Positions 16,833 to 26,033 of a DNA stretch of 64,000 nucleotides are shown here, piece by piece; the first letter of the stretch is position 1, and each line of letters opens with the position of its first letter. This stretch comes from Tsukamurella tyrosinosolvens (GTDB taxonomy: Bacteria; Actinomycetota; Actinomycetes; Mycobacteriales; Mycobacteriaceae): the NCBI RefSeq assembly GCF_900104775.1, contig NZ_FNSA01000003.1:620001-684000 (forward strand). The letters are read 5' to 3'. The notes under the pieces are model-generated. The model saw only the letters and a list, made by a program, of their open reading frames with translations. It made no database searches and had not been told where the DNA came from. A program made the position numbers and the translations under genes.

Positions 16833-18998
16833 ATGATCGACGCACTCACCCGCTTCGTCGCGCGCCGCGCGAAGGCCGTGCTGCTGCTGGCCGTGATCCT
16901 GCTCGCCGCGCTGGGCTTCGCGGGCGCCGGTGTCGCCGACAAGCTGCAGGCCGGTGGTTACGTCGACCCGCAGGCCGAGGCCATGCAGACCTACAACCGC
17001 ATGGCCGACGACTTCCACCGCGGCGGGCTGCCGCTCGTCCTCGCCGTCTCCGCGCCCGAGGGGCAGGAGGCCACCGCGAGCGCCTACGGCCGCGGCCTGG
17101 TCGACCGGCTCAAGGCCGACGGCCGCGTCGAGAGCGTCGTCGACGGCTTCGCCACCCCGACGCCGATGCTGCTCAGCGAGGACAAGCGCACCGCGCTCAT
17201 CGTCGCGTCGATCGCCGGCGGCGAGTCCCAGGCCCCGCTCAACGCGAAGGCCATCGTCGGCGACCTGCCGCAGCCGCCCCCGTCGGTCACCATGACCCCC
17301 GGCGGCCAGGCCTACAGCTACGCGCAGATCAACGACCAGTCCTCGAGCGACCTGCTGCTCGCCGAGGCGGTCGCCATCCCCATCACGTTCCTCGTGCTGG
17401 TGTGGGTCTTCGGCGGCCTGGTCGCCGCGGCGATCCCTGTGCTCATCGGCATCGCCGCGATCATCGCGACGACCGGCATCCTGCGCGCGTTCACCACGTT
17501 CACGGACGTGTCGATCTTCGCGCTCAATCTCACCACCGCCATGGGTCTCGCCCTCGCGATCGACTACACGCTGCTGGTGATCTCCCGCTACCGCGAGGAG
17601 GTGGCCGCGGGCAGCGACCGCCCGGAGGCGCTGCGCCGCACCATGAACACGGCCGGCCGCACGGTCCTCTTCTCCGCGGTCATCGTCGGCCTCTCGCTGG
17701 CCGCGATGGCGATCTTCCCCATGTACTTCCTTCGGTCCTTCGCCTACGCCGGCGTCGCCGTGGTCGTCTTCGCGGCGCTCGCGACGCTGATCCTCACGCC
17801 CGCGATCCTCACCGTGCTCGGCGACCGCGTGGACGCGCTGAAGATCGGCCGCCGCCGCGCCGAACCCGCGCCGCAGGACAGCCTCTTCTACCGCTTCACC
17901 CGCGGCGTGCTGCGTCGCGCCGTGCCCATCGGGCTGGCCCTCGTCGCGTTGCTGTTGATCCTCGGGACCCCGTTCCTGAGCATCCATTTCGGCTTCCCCG
18001 ACGACCGCGTCCTGCCGAAGTCCTCGACCTCGCACCAGGTGGGCGACACCATCCGCTCCGACTTCGCCGAGGACGCCGCGGGCCAGGTCAGCGTCGTCCT
18101 CACCAGTCCCGTCGACGACGGTGCCGTGGCCGACTACGCCGTGCGCCTCTCGCAGGTCCCGGACACCGGGGCGGTGGTGGCCCCGTCGGGCACGTACCTC
18201 GCCGGGCAACGGGTGGCCGACGGTGACCCGACCGCACGGGCCGCGAACGGGACTGCGCTGCTGCTGGTCTCGTCGAAGCTCGACCCGCTGTCGCAGGCCG
18301 CGTCCGACCAGCTCGACCGGCTGCACGAGGTGCAGGCTCCCGCGCCCCCGACCTTCGGCGGCTCCGCGCAGCTCAACCGCGACTCGGTGCAGTCGATCCT
18401 CGATACGCTCCCGACGGTGCTCATCGTCATCGCGGTGACCACCTTCATCCTCCTGTTCCTGCTCACCGGTTCCCTGGTGCTGCCGCTCAAAGCCCTGGTG
18501 ATGAACGTGATCTCGCTGTCGGCGGTGTTCGGCGCGCTGGTCGCGATCTTCCAGTGGGGCTGGCTCGGCGGACTCGACACCACGGTGACCGGCGCGATCA
18601 TCGCGAACATGCCGGTGCTCATGTTCTGCATCGCCTTCGGTCTGTCGATGGACTACGAGGTGTTCCTGCTCTCCCGGATCAAGGAGTTCTGGGACCACTC
18701 CGAGGCGAAGGATCACGCCGCCAACGACGAGGCCGTCGCGATGGGCATCACCCGCACCGGCCGTGTGGTGACCGCCGCCGCGCTGCTCATGGCGATCGTC
18801 TTCGCCGCCATCGGCTTCGCGGGCGTCTCCTTCATGAAGATGTTCGGCGTGGGCATGATGATCGCGGTGCTGCTGGACGCCACTCTGATCCGCATGCTGC
18901 TCGTGCCCGCGTTCATGCGCGTGGCGGGCGTGTGGAACTGGTGGGCGCCCGCGCCGCTGAAGCGGCTGTACGACCGCGTCGGTCTGCGAGAATCGTAG
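16833..18998 (+). CDS. MMPL-family (RND superfamily) transporter
   Basis: 721 residues with the two-fold RND layout: helix 1 at about 15-35, a periplasmic loop of about 130 residues, helices 2-6 at about 172-330, helix 7 near 365-385, a second loop, and helices 8-12 at about 525-700. Signatures include LTTAMGLALAIDYTLLVISRYREE and, in the second half, FGLSMDYEVFLLSRIKEFW, each with the Asp-Tyr pair used for proton coupling. Substrates of the family are lipids, mycolates or drugs. AGGGGA lies nine bases before ATG 16833. It is co-transcribed with the following TetR gene and preceded by a palindromic operator, the usual plan of an inducible efflux pump. Confidence 0.93.
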   Translation: MIDALTRFVARRAKAVLLLAVILLAALGFAGAGVADKLQAGGYVDPQAEAMQTYNRMADDFHRGGLPLVLAVSAPEGQEATASAYGRGLVDRLKADGRVESVVDGFATPTPMLLSEDKRTALIVASIAGGESQAPLNAKAIVGDLPQPPPSVTMTPGGQAYSYAQINDQSSSDLLLAEAVAIPITFLVLVWVFGGLVAAAIPVLIGIAAIIATTGILRAFTTFTDVSIFALNLTTAMGLALAIDYTLLVISRYREEVAAGSDRPEALRRTMNTAGRTVLFSAVIVGLSLAAMAIFPMYFLRSFAYAGVAVVVFAALATLILTPAILTVLGDRVDALKIGRRRAEPAPQDSLFYRFTRGVLRRAVPIGLALVALLLILGTPFLSIHFGFPDDRVLPKSSTSHQVGDTIRSDFAEDAAGQVSVVLTSPVDDGAVADYAVRLSQVPDTGAVVAPSGTYLAGQRVADGDPTARAANGTALLLVSSKLDPLSQAASDQLDRLHEVQAPAPPTFGGSAQLNRDSVQSILDTLPTVLIVIAVTTFILLFLLTGSLVLPLKALVMNVISLSAVFGALVAIFQWGWLGGLDTTVTGAIIANMPVLMFCIAFGLSMDYEVFLLSRIKEFWDHSEAKDHAANDEAVAMGITRTGRVVTAAALLMAIVFAAIGFAGVSFMKMFGVGMMIAVLLDATLIRMLLVPAFMRVAGVWNWWAPAPLKRLYDRVGLRES

Positions 18999-19002
18999 GG
19001 CA

Positions 19003-19704
19003 ATGGAACAGGGACGACGGCGGCGTAACAAGCGCGGCGACGGGGAACGCCTCGCCGCCGAGATCCTCGACGCCGCCACGGATCTGCTCATCGAGACGGG
19101 CAGTGCCGACGCGGTGTCGATCCGGGCGGTGGCGCAGCGCGCCGGCGTCACGCCGCCGTCGATCTACCTGCACTACCCGGACAAGGACGCGCTGCTCACC
19201 GCCGTCGTCGCGCGCTACCTCGGGCAGCTCGACGACGCCCTGTCGGAGGCCGAGGCCGGTGCGCCCACCCCGCTCGACGCGGCGCGGGCGCAGGGCCTCG
19301 CCTTCGTGCGGTTCGCGCTCGCGACCCCCGAGCTGTACCGGCTCGCGGCGATGACCCCGTCGGACTACGCCTCCGACGTCGACATCGTCCTGAACACCGC
19401 GGCCTTCGCGCACCTCGAGCAGAACGTGCGCGACCTGCAGGATGTGGGCTACTACCCGCCCGGCGACCCGCAGCCCATCGCGCTGCGCATGCTCACCGTG
19501 GTGCACGGCGTCGCCTCGCTGCTCGTCGCCAAGCCCTTCCTGCCGTGGGGCGATCCGATGGAGTACGCCGACCGCGTGATCAGCGGCGCCTGCCTCGGCA
19601 TCGCGCTCACGGCCGGGATGGACGAGCTGCCCGACGGTGCCGGGGCGCTCGCCCTGGTCCGCGAGCTCCGCGGCCACGGAACGGCGGGCCCCGCGGCCGG
19701 GTGA
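19003..19704 (+). CDS. TetR-family transcriptional regulator
   Basis: 233 residues. A basic N-terminus (EQGRRRRNKRGDGERL) precedes the TetR HTH (AVSIRAVAQRAGVTPPSIYLHYPDKDALLTAVV); the C-terminal ligand-binding region is of the TetR_C WHG type (LRMLTVVHGVASLLVAKP). It begins four bases after the MMPL stop and lacks its own promoter, so it is produced with the pump and probably represses the operon through the palindrome at 16782-16812. The inducing ligand, perhaps a pump substrate, is unknown. Confidence 0.88.
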   Translation: MEQGRRRRNKRGDGERLAAEILDAATDLLIETGSADAVSIRAVAQRAGVTPPSIYLHYPDKDALLTAVVARYLGQLDDALSEAEAGAPTPLDAARAQGLAFVRFALATPELYRLAAMTPSDYASDVDIVLNTAAFAHLEQNVRDLQDVGYYPPGDPQPIALRMLTVVHGVASLLVAKPFLPWGDPMEYADRVISGACLGIALTAGMDELPDGAGALALVRELRGHGTAGPAAG

Positions 19705-19741
19705 CAACACCCGTGACCTGCCCGTTCGCAGCTGCAACCGC

Positions 19742-19773
19742 TTGACAAACATTTGTATAGACAGCACTATACG
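19742..19773 (+). promoter_or_regulatory. Promoter and operator of the NCS1 permease gene
   Basis: TTGACA (19742-19747) is a perfect -35. GTATAG (19755-19760) and CTATAC (19767-19772) are perfect inverted arms spaced by six bases; the right arm overlaps a candidate -10 TATACG. The arrangement resembles GntR-type operators. No regulator gene is adjacent except the TetR above, which is more likely to serve the pump. Confidence 0.55.
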
Positions 19774-19835
19774 AACGACCGGGGTGATCCTCGTCACTGC
19801 CGCGCGGCAGTTCCGCTCCAGAACGAAGGACCCCG

Positions 19836-21248
19836 ATGGCGACGACGAACGCGAAGGCACCCCTGCGGGAGCGCCGCACGATCGACGTGGTGCCCGACGC
19901 CGAGCGGCACGGCACGCCCCGCAGCCAGTTCACGCTGTGGTTCGGCGCGAACCTGCAGATCACCGCCATCGTCGACGGTGCCCTCGCCGTCGTCTTCGGC
20001 GCGGACGCGCTGTGGGCGATCCTCGGCGTGCTGATCGGCAACGTTCTCGGCGGTGTCGTGATGGCGCTGCACGCGGCGCAGGGGCCGCGCCTGGGCCTGC
20101 CCCAGATGATCTCGAGCCGGGCGCAGTTCGGGGTGAAGGGCGCCGCAGTGCCCCTGGTGCTCGTGATCCTCATGTACCTCGGTTTCGCGGCCACGGGGAC
20201 CGTGCTCTCCGGGCAGGCGATCAACCGCCTCATCGGGGTGGACGAACCCGCCGTGGGCATCGTGATCTTCGGCGCCCTGACAGCGGTCGTGGCCGTGGTC
20301 GGCTACCGGCTGATCCACATCGTCGGGCGGATCGCCACGGTGGTCGGGATCGTCGGCATCGGGTACCTCGTGGTCCGGTTGTTCGCCGCGTACGACGTGG
20401 GGGCCGTGGTGGGGGTCAAGGGCTTCGACGTCGTGACCTTCCTCCTGGCGATCTCCCTGGGTGCCGGCTGGCAGCTCACCTTCGGCCCGTACGTCGCGGA
20501 CTACTCGCGGTACCTGCCGCGGTCGACGCCGGAGCGCACCACCTTCTGGGCGACGTTCGCGGGCAGCGTGATCGGTTCGCAGATCTCGATGACCTTCGGC
20601 GCCCTCGTGGCCGCCTGCGCCTCGAAGGTCTTCCTCAGCAACCAGGTCGGCTTCCTCGGCGACCTGGCCGGGCCCGCCGCCGCGGCGGCGGTGGTGTACC
20701 TGGTGATCGTCGTCGGCAAGCTCACGGTCAACGTGCTCAACGCCTACGGCGGGTTCATGTCGGTGCTGACCACCGTCACGGCGTTCGGCGGCGGCTCGCG
20801 GATCTCGGCGCTCGCCCGCACGCTGTACATCGTGGGCTTCGTCGCCGTCTCCGTGATCATCGCGATCGCGGCGAGCGCGGACTTCCTCGAGAACTTCAAG
20901 AACTTCGTCCTCGTCCTGCTCATGGTGTTCACGCCGTGGAGCGCGATCAACCTGATCGACTACTACGTGATCTCCAAGGAGCGCATCGACATCCCCGCGC
21001 TCTACGACCCGGCCGGCCGCTACGGATCGTGGCAGTGGGCGGCGCTGTTCGCGTACGCCGCAGGCATTGTCATCCAAATCCCGTTCCTCGCGCAGAAGCT
21101 GTACACCGGCCCCGTCACCGAACTGCTCGGCGGCGCGGACATCTCCTGGATCGTCGGCCTCGTCGGCACCGCTGCGATCTACTACCCGCTCGCCAAGCGC
21201 ACCTCCCGCGCGCCGGCGGCGATGATCTACCCGCCCTCCGACTCCTGA
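19836..21248 (+). CDS. NCS1-family cytosine/purine permease
   Basis: 470 residues with about 12 membrane helices. The N-terminal RERRTIDVVPDAERHGTPRSQFTLWFGANLQITAIVDGAL is the NCS1 signature and includes substrate/sodium-site residues; LGAGWQLTFGPYVADYSRYLPR and VFTPWSAINLIDYYV are further family blocks. It imports a purine, cytosine, uracil, allantoin or similar ring compound by cation symport; the specific substrate cannot be told from sequence. No catabolic genes adjoin it. The promoter at 19742 implies independent, regulated expression. Confidence 0.88.
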   Translation: MATTNAKAPLRERRTIDVVPDAERHGTPRSQFTLWFGANLQITAIVDGALAVVFGADALWAILGVLIGNVLGGVVMALHAAQGPRLGLPQMISSRAQFGVKGAAVPLVLVILMYLGFAATGTVLSGQAINRLIGVDEPAVGIVIFGALTAVVAVVGYRLIHIVGRIATVVGIVGIGYLVVRLFAAYDVGAVVGVKGFDVVTFLLAISLGAGWQLTFGPYVADYSRYLPRSTPERTTFWATFAGSVIGSQISMTFGALVAACASKVFLSNQVGFLGDLAGPAAAAAVVYLVIVVGKLTVNVLNAYGGFMSVLTTVTAFGGGSRISALARTLYIVGFVAVSVIIAIAASADFLENFKNFVLVLLMVFTPWSAINLIDYYVISKERIDIPALYDPAGRYGSWQWAALFAYAAGIVIQIPFLAQKLYTGPVTELLGGADISWIVGLVGTAAIYYPLAKRTSRAPAAMIYPPSDS

Positions 21249-21340
21249 GCCGGCGTCGGTCGCTCGGATCAGGGTGACCGCAACCGTTCTCTCACCGGGC
21301 CGCGTGCCGCACTGTTCTCCTCACATTCCGAGGAGGACAG

Positions 21341-22336
21341 ATGATCGAGGTGCACAGCCTCACCAAGACCTACGGGACCGGCGCGGCGGCGACGCCCGTG
21401 CTGCGCGACGTGGGCTTCACCGTGGCCGCGGGCGAGATCTTCGCCGTCGTCGGCCCCAGCGGCGCCGGCAAGTCGACGCTCGCGCAGTGCCTGAACCTGC
21501 TGGAACGGCCGACGAGCGGCACCGTCGTCATCGGGGGACAGGACCTGACGGCCCTGCCCGAGAGTCAGCTGCGGTCGGCCCGCCGCCGGATCGGCACCGT
21601 CTTCCAGGCGTCGAGCCTGCTGCGCCGCCGCACGGCGGCCGAGAACGTCGCGCTCCCGCTGGAGTACCTGGGTGTCACCAAGGGGGAGACGAGGGCCCGC
21701 GTCGCCGAGCTGCTCGACCGGGTGGGCCTGGCGGACAAGGCCGGCCACTACCCGCACCAGCTCTCCGGGGGCCAGCGCCAGCGCGTCGGGATCGCCCGCG
21801 CGCTGGCGCTGCGGCCCAAGGTCCTGCTCTCCGACGAGGCCACCTCGGGCCTCGACCCGGAGGCCACCGCGCAGTACCTCGAGCTGCTCCGGGACGTGCG
21901 CGACGAGCTGGACCTCGCCGTCGTGCTCATCACGCACGAGATGGACACGATCGTCCGCGTCGCGGACAGCGCCGCGCGCCTCGACCACGGCGTCCTCGCC
22001 GAACAGGGCGCCCTCGTCGACCTGCTCACCGCACCGGCATCGGTGCTCGGCGAGGCTCTCCGCGCCGCCGGGCCGGCGGCCACGGCACCGTCGGGCCAGG
22101 CGACGGTGCGCCTGACCTACGACACCGCGGTGCCCGCCGACTGGCTCAGCCGCGTGACCCTCGAGACGGGGGCCGCGGTCGCGCTGCTCTCGGCGTCCGT
22201 GCAGGCCGTCGGGGGCGTCACCGTCGGCACCGTCACGATCGGCGTGGACGACGGTGCCCTCACGCGCGTCCTCGGCGCCGCGCGCGCCCTGGGGCTGCGC
22301 ACCGACACCGCCGCGCGCGAGGCGGTGGCGGCATGA
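21341..22336 (+). CDS. metN: Methionine ABC transporter, ATP-binding protein
   Basis: 331 residues. Walker A VGPSGAGKST, Q-loop around FQASSLL, signature LSGGQRQRVGIARAL, Walker B VLLSDEATSGLD and the ITHEMD switch are all present. The last ~80 residues (VRLTYDTAVPADWLSRV...) form the NIL/ACT-like domain that binds methionine and shuts the transporter down. GAGGAGG is placed seven bases before ATG 21341. The stop overlaps metI (ATGA), so metN-metI-metQ are one operon. The 92-base leader was checked for a SAM riboswitch without success. Confidence 0.95.
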   Translation: MIEVHSLTKTYGTGAAATPVLRDVGFTVAAGEIFAVVGPSGAGKSTLAQCLNLLERPTSGTVVIGGQDLTALPESQLRSARRRIGTVFQASSLLRRRTAAENVALPLEYLGVTKGETRARVAELLDRVGLADKAGHYPHQLSGGQRQRVGIARALALRPKVLLSDEATSGLDPEATAQYLELLRDVRDELDLAVVLITHEMDTIVRVADSAARLDHGVLAEQGALVDLLTAPASVLGEALRAAGPAATAPSGQATVRLTYDTAVPADWLSRVTLETGAAVALLSASVQAVGGVTVGTVTIGVDDGALTRVLGAARALGLRTDTAAREAVAA

Positions 22337-23043
22337 CCCTCCTCGCCTCCGGGATCACGGTGCCGCTCACCGAGATCCCCGACCTGGTGCTGCCCGCGCT
22401 GCGCGACACGGTGATCATGGTCGGCCTCGTCATGGTGATCGTGCTCGTCGTGGGCGTACCGCTCGGCGCGCTGGTGCACAACCTCGCGCCGGGCGGACTG
22501 CTCGCGAGACCGGCGCTGCACCAACCCCTCACGTGGGTCATCAGCATCGGCCGCTCGCTGCCATTCCTCGTGCTCATGACGGCGATCATCCCGTTCACCC
22601 GGTTCCTCACCGGCACCAACATCGGCATCGCCGCCGCGGTCGTCCCGATGTCCAGCGCGGGCATCGCCTTCTTCGCCCGGATCGTCGAGAACAGCCTGCG
22701 CGCCCTGCCGCCCGACGTGGTGACCGTGGCCAAGGCGTCGGGCGGGTCCAACGCCCAGATCATCTGGGGCGCACAGATCCCCGAGGCCCTGCCCGGCATC
22801 GTCGGCGGCCTCACCATCAACACCATCGCCATGATCGAGTACTCGACGATCGCCGGAACGATCGGCGCCGGCGGCCTCGGCTACGTCGCCGTGACCTACG
22901 GCTACCAGCGCTTCGACCACGGCGTCATGATCGCCACCATCCTCGTGCTCATCGTGGTGGTCACCGCCATCCAGCTCGCCGGCGACGCGCTCGTACGCCA
23001 CCTCACCCCCGAACAGACCGTCCTCCGAAAGGCCCTCGCATGA
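22333..23043 (+). CDS. metI: Methionine ABC transporter, permease
   Basis: 236 residues with about five or six helices and the permease EAA loop (ALPPDVVTVAKASGGSNAQIIWGAQIPEALPGIVGGL) that contacts MetN. The segment MIEYSTIAGTIGAGGLGYVAVTYGYQRF is highly conserved in MetI. ATG 22333 overlaps the metN stop by four bases, and metQ overlaps its own stop in the same way. It forms the membrane channel for D/L-methionine uptake. Confidence 0.95.
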   Translation: MTLLASGITVPLTEIPDLVLPALRDTVIMVGLVMVIVLVVGVPLGALVHNLAPGGLLARPALHQPLTWVISIGRSLPFLVLMTAIIPFTRFLTGTNIGIAAAVVPMSSAGIAFFARIVENSLRALPPDVVTVAKASGGSNAQIIWGAQIPEALPGIVGGLTINTIAMIEYSTIAGTIGAGGLGYVAVTYGYQRFDHGVMIATILVLIVVVTAIQLAGDALVRHLTPEQTVLRKALA

Positions 23044-23960
23044 GCGACACCGAAACCCCCACGCCGACTGCGCCTCCCGCAGACGACGACCACGGATTCA
23101 CCACGCGCGGCTCGCGCCGCCCCCTGATCATCGGCGTCGTCGTCCTGGTGGTGCTCGTGGTCGCCGGATTCGTCGGCTGGCGGGCCTTCGGCGGGTCCGA
23201 CGCGAAGGCCGCCAACGAGACCGCCGGCGCCACCCTGCTGGTCGCCACCACCGAGGGGAACGCGGCGGAGCAGGCGCTCATCGAGTTCGTGGCGAAGGAG
23301 GTGGCCCCCAAGCACGGCATCACCGTCGCGTTCAAGGGCCTCGCCGACTCCACGACGATCAACCGCGCCGTCAGCGAGGGCGAGGTCGCCGCCACCGTCT
23401 ACCAGCACAAGCTGTGGCTCGGCCAGGTCCTGCAGGCCAACCCGGACTTCCGCGAGGAGGCCGCGACGCCCGTCTTCCGGTGGGGCTTCGGGCTGTTCTC
23501 CGACAAGTACACCGACCCGCGGCAGCTGCCGCAGAACGCGAAGGTCTCGCTGTACTCCGACCCGGCCAACGAGGCCCAGGGCCTCTGGTTCCTCGAGCGC
23601 GCCGGGCTCATCACCCTCAAGCCGGGCGTGAACAAGTGGCAGGCCACCGTCAAGGACATCGCGACCAACCCGAAGAACCTGCAGTTCACGCTGCTCGACT
23701 TCGCCGCGCAGACCCGCGCGCTGCCCGACCTCGACGCCGCCGTCGGCTACACCGAGTACTACCTGGCCGCGGGTGTGAGCATCGAGAAGGAGATCTTCGC
23801 GCCGCCCGCCCCCGACGAGTTCGCCGGCCAGCTGACCATCGGCACCCGCTGGAAGGACACCGAGAACATCAAGAACCTGGTCGCGGCGTTCAAGGACCCC
23901 GCGGTGCAGGAGTTCCTGCGCACCGACCCGCGGGTGAAGGACATCCTGCTGCCGCTGTAG
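23040..23960 (+). CDS. metQ: Methionine ABC transporter, substrate-binding protein (NlpA family)
   Basis: 306 residues. After a 28-residue acidic/Pro-rich cytoplasmic leader comes one hydrophobic helix (RRPLIIGVVVLVVLVVAGFVG) and then the NlpA/MetQ domain (LLVATTEGNAAEQALIEFVAKEVAPKHGITVAF, FSDKYTDPRQLPQNAKVSLYSDPANEAQGL, GYTEYYLAAG). MetQ proteins are normally lipoproteins, but no cysteine follows this helix, so it appears anchored by an uncleaved transmembrane segment. It captures extracellular methionine for MetNI. A strong terminator follows. Confidence 0.92.
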   Translation: MSDTETPTPTAPPADDDHGFTTRGSRRPLIIGVVVLVVLVVAGFVGWRAFGGSDAKAANETAGATLLVATTEGNAAEQALIEFVAKEVAPKHGITVAFKGLADSTTINRAVSEGEVAATVYQHKLWLGQVLQANPDFREEAATPVFRWGFGLFSDKYTDPRQLPQNAKVSLYSDPANEAQGLWFLERAGLITLKPGVNKWQATVKDIATNPKNLQFTLLDFAAQTRALPDLDAAVGYTEYYLAAGVSIEKEIFAPPAPDEFAGQLTIGTRWKDTENIKNLVAAFKDPAVQEFLRTDPRVKDILLPL

Positions 23961-23972
23961 CGCAGCGGCTCC

Positions 23973-24002
23973 GGCGTCGCCCCGCCCGAGCGGGGCGGCG
24001 CC
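23973..24002. terminator. Terminator between metQ and the acyl-CoA dehydrogenase gene
   Basis: GGCGTCGCCCCGC (23973-23985) pairs with GCGGGGCGGCGCC (23990-24002) with one mismatch and a 4-base CCGA loop. It sits between convergent genes and lacks a U tract. Confidence 0.75.
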
Positions 24003-24008
24003 GACGGG

Positions 24009-25982
24009 CTACCGGACGGCGACGCTGTTGGCCGGGTCCAGCATCGGCACGTCGAGGGCGGCGGCGGGGATGCCGAAGGCGTCCACGAGCGACTCGGCCA
24101 GCGGGCGCGCCTTGCCGCACAGCTCGTTCACGCCGCGGCGGATGGCCTTCGCGCGCTCCACCGAGACGTGCCGGTGCATGAGGTACCAGCCCAGGTCGCG
24201 CTCGAGCAGCGAGTACACGTACAGGTTGCGCATGAGCTTGAGGGCGTCGCGGGTCTGCCGGTCCTGCACGTCGGTGATCGCGTCGACGAAGGCCTCGAGC
24301 ACGATCCGCTCGATGTGCGCCTCGCCCACCTTGATGAGGTGGTCCTGCGTCTCGGTGAAGACCTCGAGCGGATCCTCGTCGGGCTCCTTCGCGCGGCGCA
24401 TGCGGGCGGCCGCGGTGCGCAACAGGTGGTCCTCGCGGTTGCGCAGCAGCCGCAGCTGCGTGCCCGGGTGGGTGAGGTCGCTCTCCTCGGTGTCCTCGTC
24501 CGAGTCGTCGAGCAGCGTCTGCACCACCTGGCGGGCGGCGGTCTTCTCCAGCACCACGTCCTTGGCCATGTTCGCCACGAAGCGCACCCAGCCCACGGCG
24601 TCGAGCCCCTGGACGTCGCCGGCGTAGGCGGTGAGCTGCTCCTTGGCGACCAGCTGGGTGAGCACCAGGTTGTCGCCCTCGAAGGTGGTGAAGACGTCGA
24701 TGTCGCCGCGCAGCAACGGGAGCCGGTTCTCCGAGAGGTAGCCGGCACCGCCGCAGGCCTCGCGGGCCGCGCTGATCGCATCCGAGGCGAGCCGGGTGTG
24801 ACCGGCCTTGATCGCGGCGGCCTTGCCCTCGATCTCGCGGGCGTAGGCGGGATCCACCGCATCGGGGTCGCCGGTCTGCAGCTCGTGCAGCTCCGCCGTG
24901 AGCTCGTTCTGCGCGATGGCGAAGGCGTAGGCCCGCGCGACCAGCGGCAGCAGCCGGCGCTGGTGCGTGCGGTAGTCGAGCAGCAGCAGCTCGTTGTCGC
25001 CGCCCGGCGCGTCGAACTGGCGCCGCACCAGCGCGTACTTGGTGGCGAGGGTGATGCCGAGCCGCCCGGCGGCGCCCGCCGCGGCGCCCACGGTCACGCG
25101 GCCGCGGATCAGGGTGCCGAGCATCGTGAAGAAGCGCTTGTTATCGGATTCGATGGGGCTGGAATAGGTTCCGTCCTCCGCGACGTCCGCGTACCGGTTC
25201 AGCAGCTCGCGCCGCGGGATGCGCACGCGGTCGAAGACGATGCGCCCGTTGTCGACGCCGGGCAGGCCGCCCTTGTAGCCGCAGTCGGACGTGGTGACGC
25301 CGGGCAGGTCGTCGCCGTTCTCGTCGCGGATCGGCACCACGAAGCAGTGCACGCCCCGCCCGGTCGGTTCCTCGCCCGGGCCGCCGGTGATGAGCTGCGC
25401 GAAGACCGAGGCCCAGCGCGCGTGCTTCCCCGCGCCGCCGATGTAGTCCTTGCGGGCGCTGGAGGTGGGGGAGTGGATCTCGAACTCGTCGGTCTCCGGC
25501 AGGTAGGTGGCGGTGGTCTCCAGCTCCTGCACGTTGGAGCCGTGGCCCGTCTCGGTCATCGCGAAACAGCCGAGCACGTCGAGGTCGATGAGCCCCTTGA
25601 CGTACGTGTCGTGGTGGTACTGCGTGCCCAGGTTCTCCACCGCGCCGCCGAACAGGCCCCACTGCACGCCCGCCTTGACCATGAGCGAGAGGTCGCCGTA
25701 GCCGAGGGTCTCGATCGCGGTGACCGCGGCGCCCACGTCGCCCGTGCCACCGTGCTCGGTCTTGAAGCCGTCGGCCGGGAAGCCCAGCGGCACCATCGCC
25801 TTCATCTGGCCGAGCATCAGCTCGCGGTACTCGTCGAGGCTCAGGCCCGCCTGCGGGACGGCGTTCCCGTCCTGGATCTGCTCCCGCACGACGTCCCTCG
25901 TGGCGGCCCACCGGCCGTCCAGGATGGCGCGCAGCGCTGCGGTCAGTTCGGGCGACGATGCCGGCGAGGTCGGAGCACTCAT
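24009..25982 (-). CDS. Acyl-CoA dehydrogenase/oxidase-family flavoprotein
   Basis: 657 residues, longer than ordinary acyl-CoA dehydrogenases (~390) and shaped like peroxisomal-type acyl-CoA oxidases. The core has MTETGHGSNVQELETTA for FAD binding and ACGGAGYLSENRLPLLRGDIDVFTTFEGDN, where the Glu of FEGDN matches the catalytic base of the ACOX group. A helical C-terminal extension of about 190 residues follows. It probably performs the first, FAD-dependent step of beta-oxidation; whether electrons go to oxygen or to ETF is not known. TACGGT lies exactly seven bases before ATG 25982, supporting a leaderless mRNA. Confidence 0.88.
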   Translation of the reverse strand: MSAPTSPASSPELTAALRAILDGRWAATRDVVREQIQDGNAVPQAGLSLDEYRELMLGQMKAMVPLGFPADGFKTEHGGTGDVGAAVTAIETLGYGDLSLMVKAGVQWGLFGGAVENLGTQYHHDTYVKGLIDLDVLGCFAMTETGHGSNVQELETTATYLPETDEFEIHSPTSSARKDYIGGAGKHARWASVFAQLITGGPGEEPTGRGVHCFVVPIRDENGDDLPGVTTSDCGYKGGLPGVDNGRIVFDRVRIPRRELLNRYADVAEDGTYSSPIESDNKRFFTMLGTLIRGRVTVGAAAGAAGRLGITLATKYALVRRQFDAPGGDNELLLLDYRTHQRRLLPLVARAYAFAIAQNELTAELHELQTGDPDAVDPAYAREIEGKAAAIKAGHTRLASDAISAAREACGGAGYLSENRLPLLRGDIDVFTTFEGDNLVLTQLVAKEQLTAYAGDVQGLDAVGWVRFVANMAKDVVLEKTAARQVVQTLLDDSDEDTEESDLTHPGTQLRLLRNREDHLLRTAAARMRRAKEPDEDPLEVFTETQDHLIKVGEAHIERIVLEAFVDAITDVQDRQTRDALKLMRNLYVYSLLERDLGWYLMHRHVSVERAKAIRRGVNELCGKARPLAESLVDAFGIPAAALDVPMLDPANSVAVR

Positions 25983-26033
25983 GGCCTCAACCGTACCCAG
26001 CGCGGGCGAAAAGTGCCGGTTCCGAGAGCCGAA

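Noticed and set aside
21249-21340. Possible SAM riboswitch before metNIQ
   Set aside because: The 92-base leader has a few short complementary stretches but no SAM-I, SAM-II or SAM-IV core that I could align. A covariance-model search would settle it.
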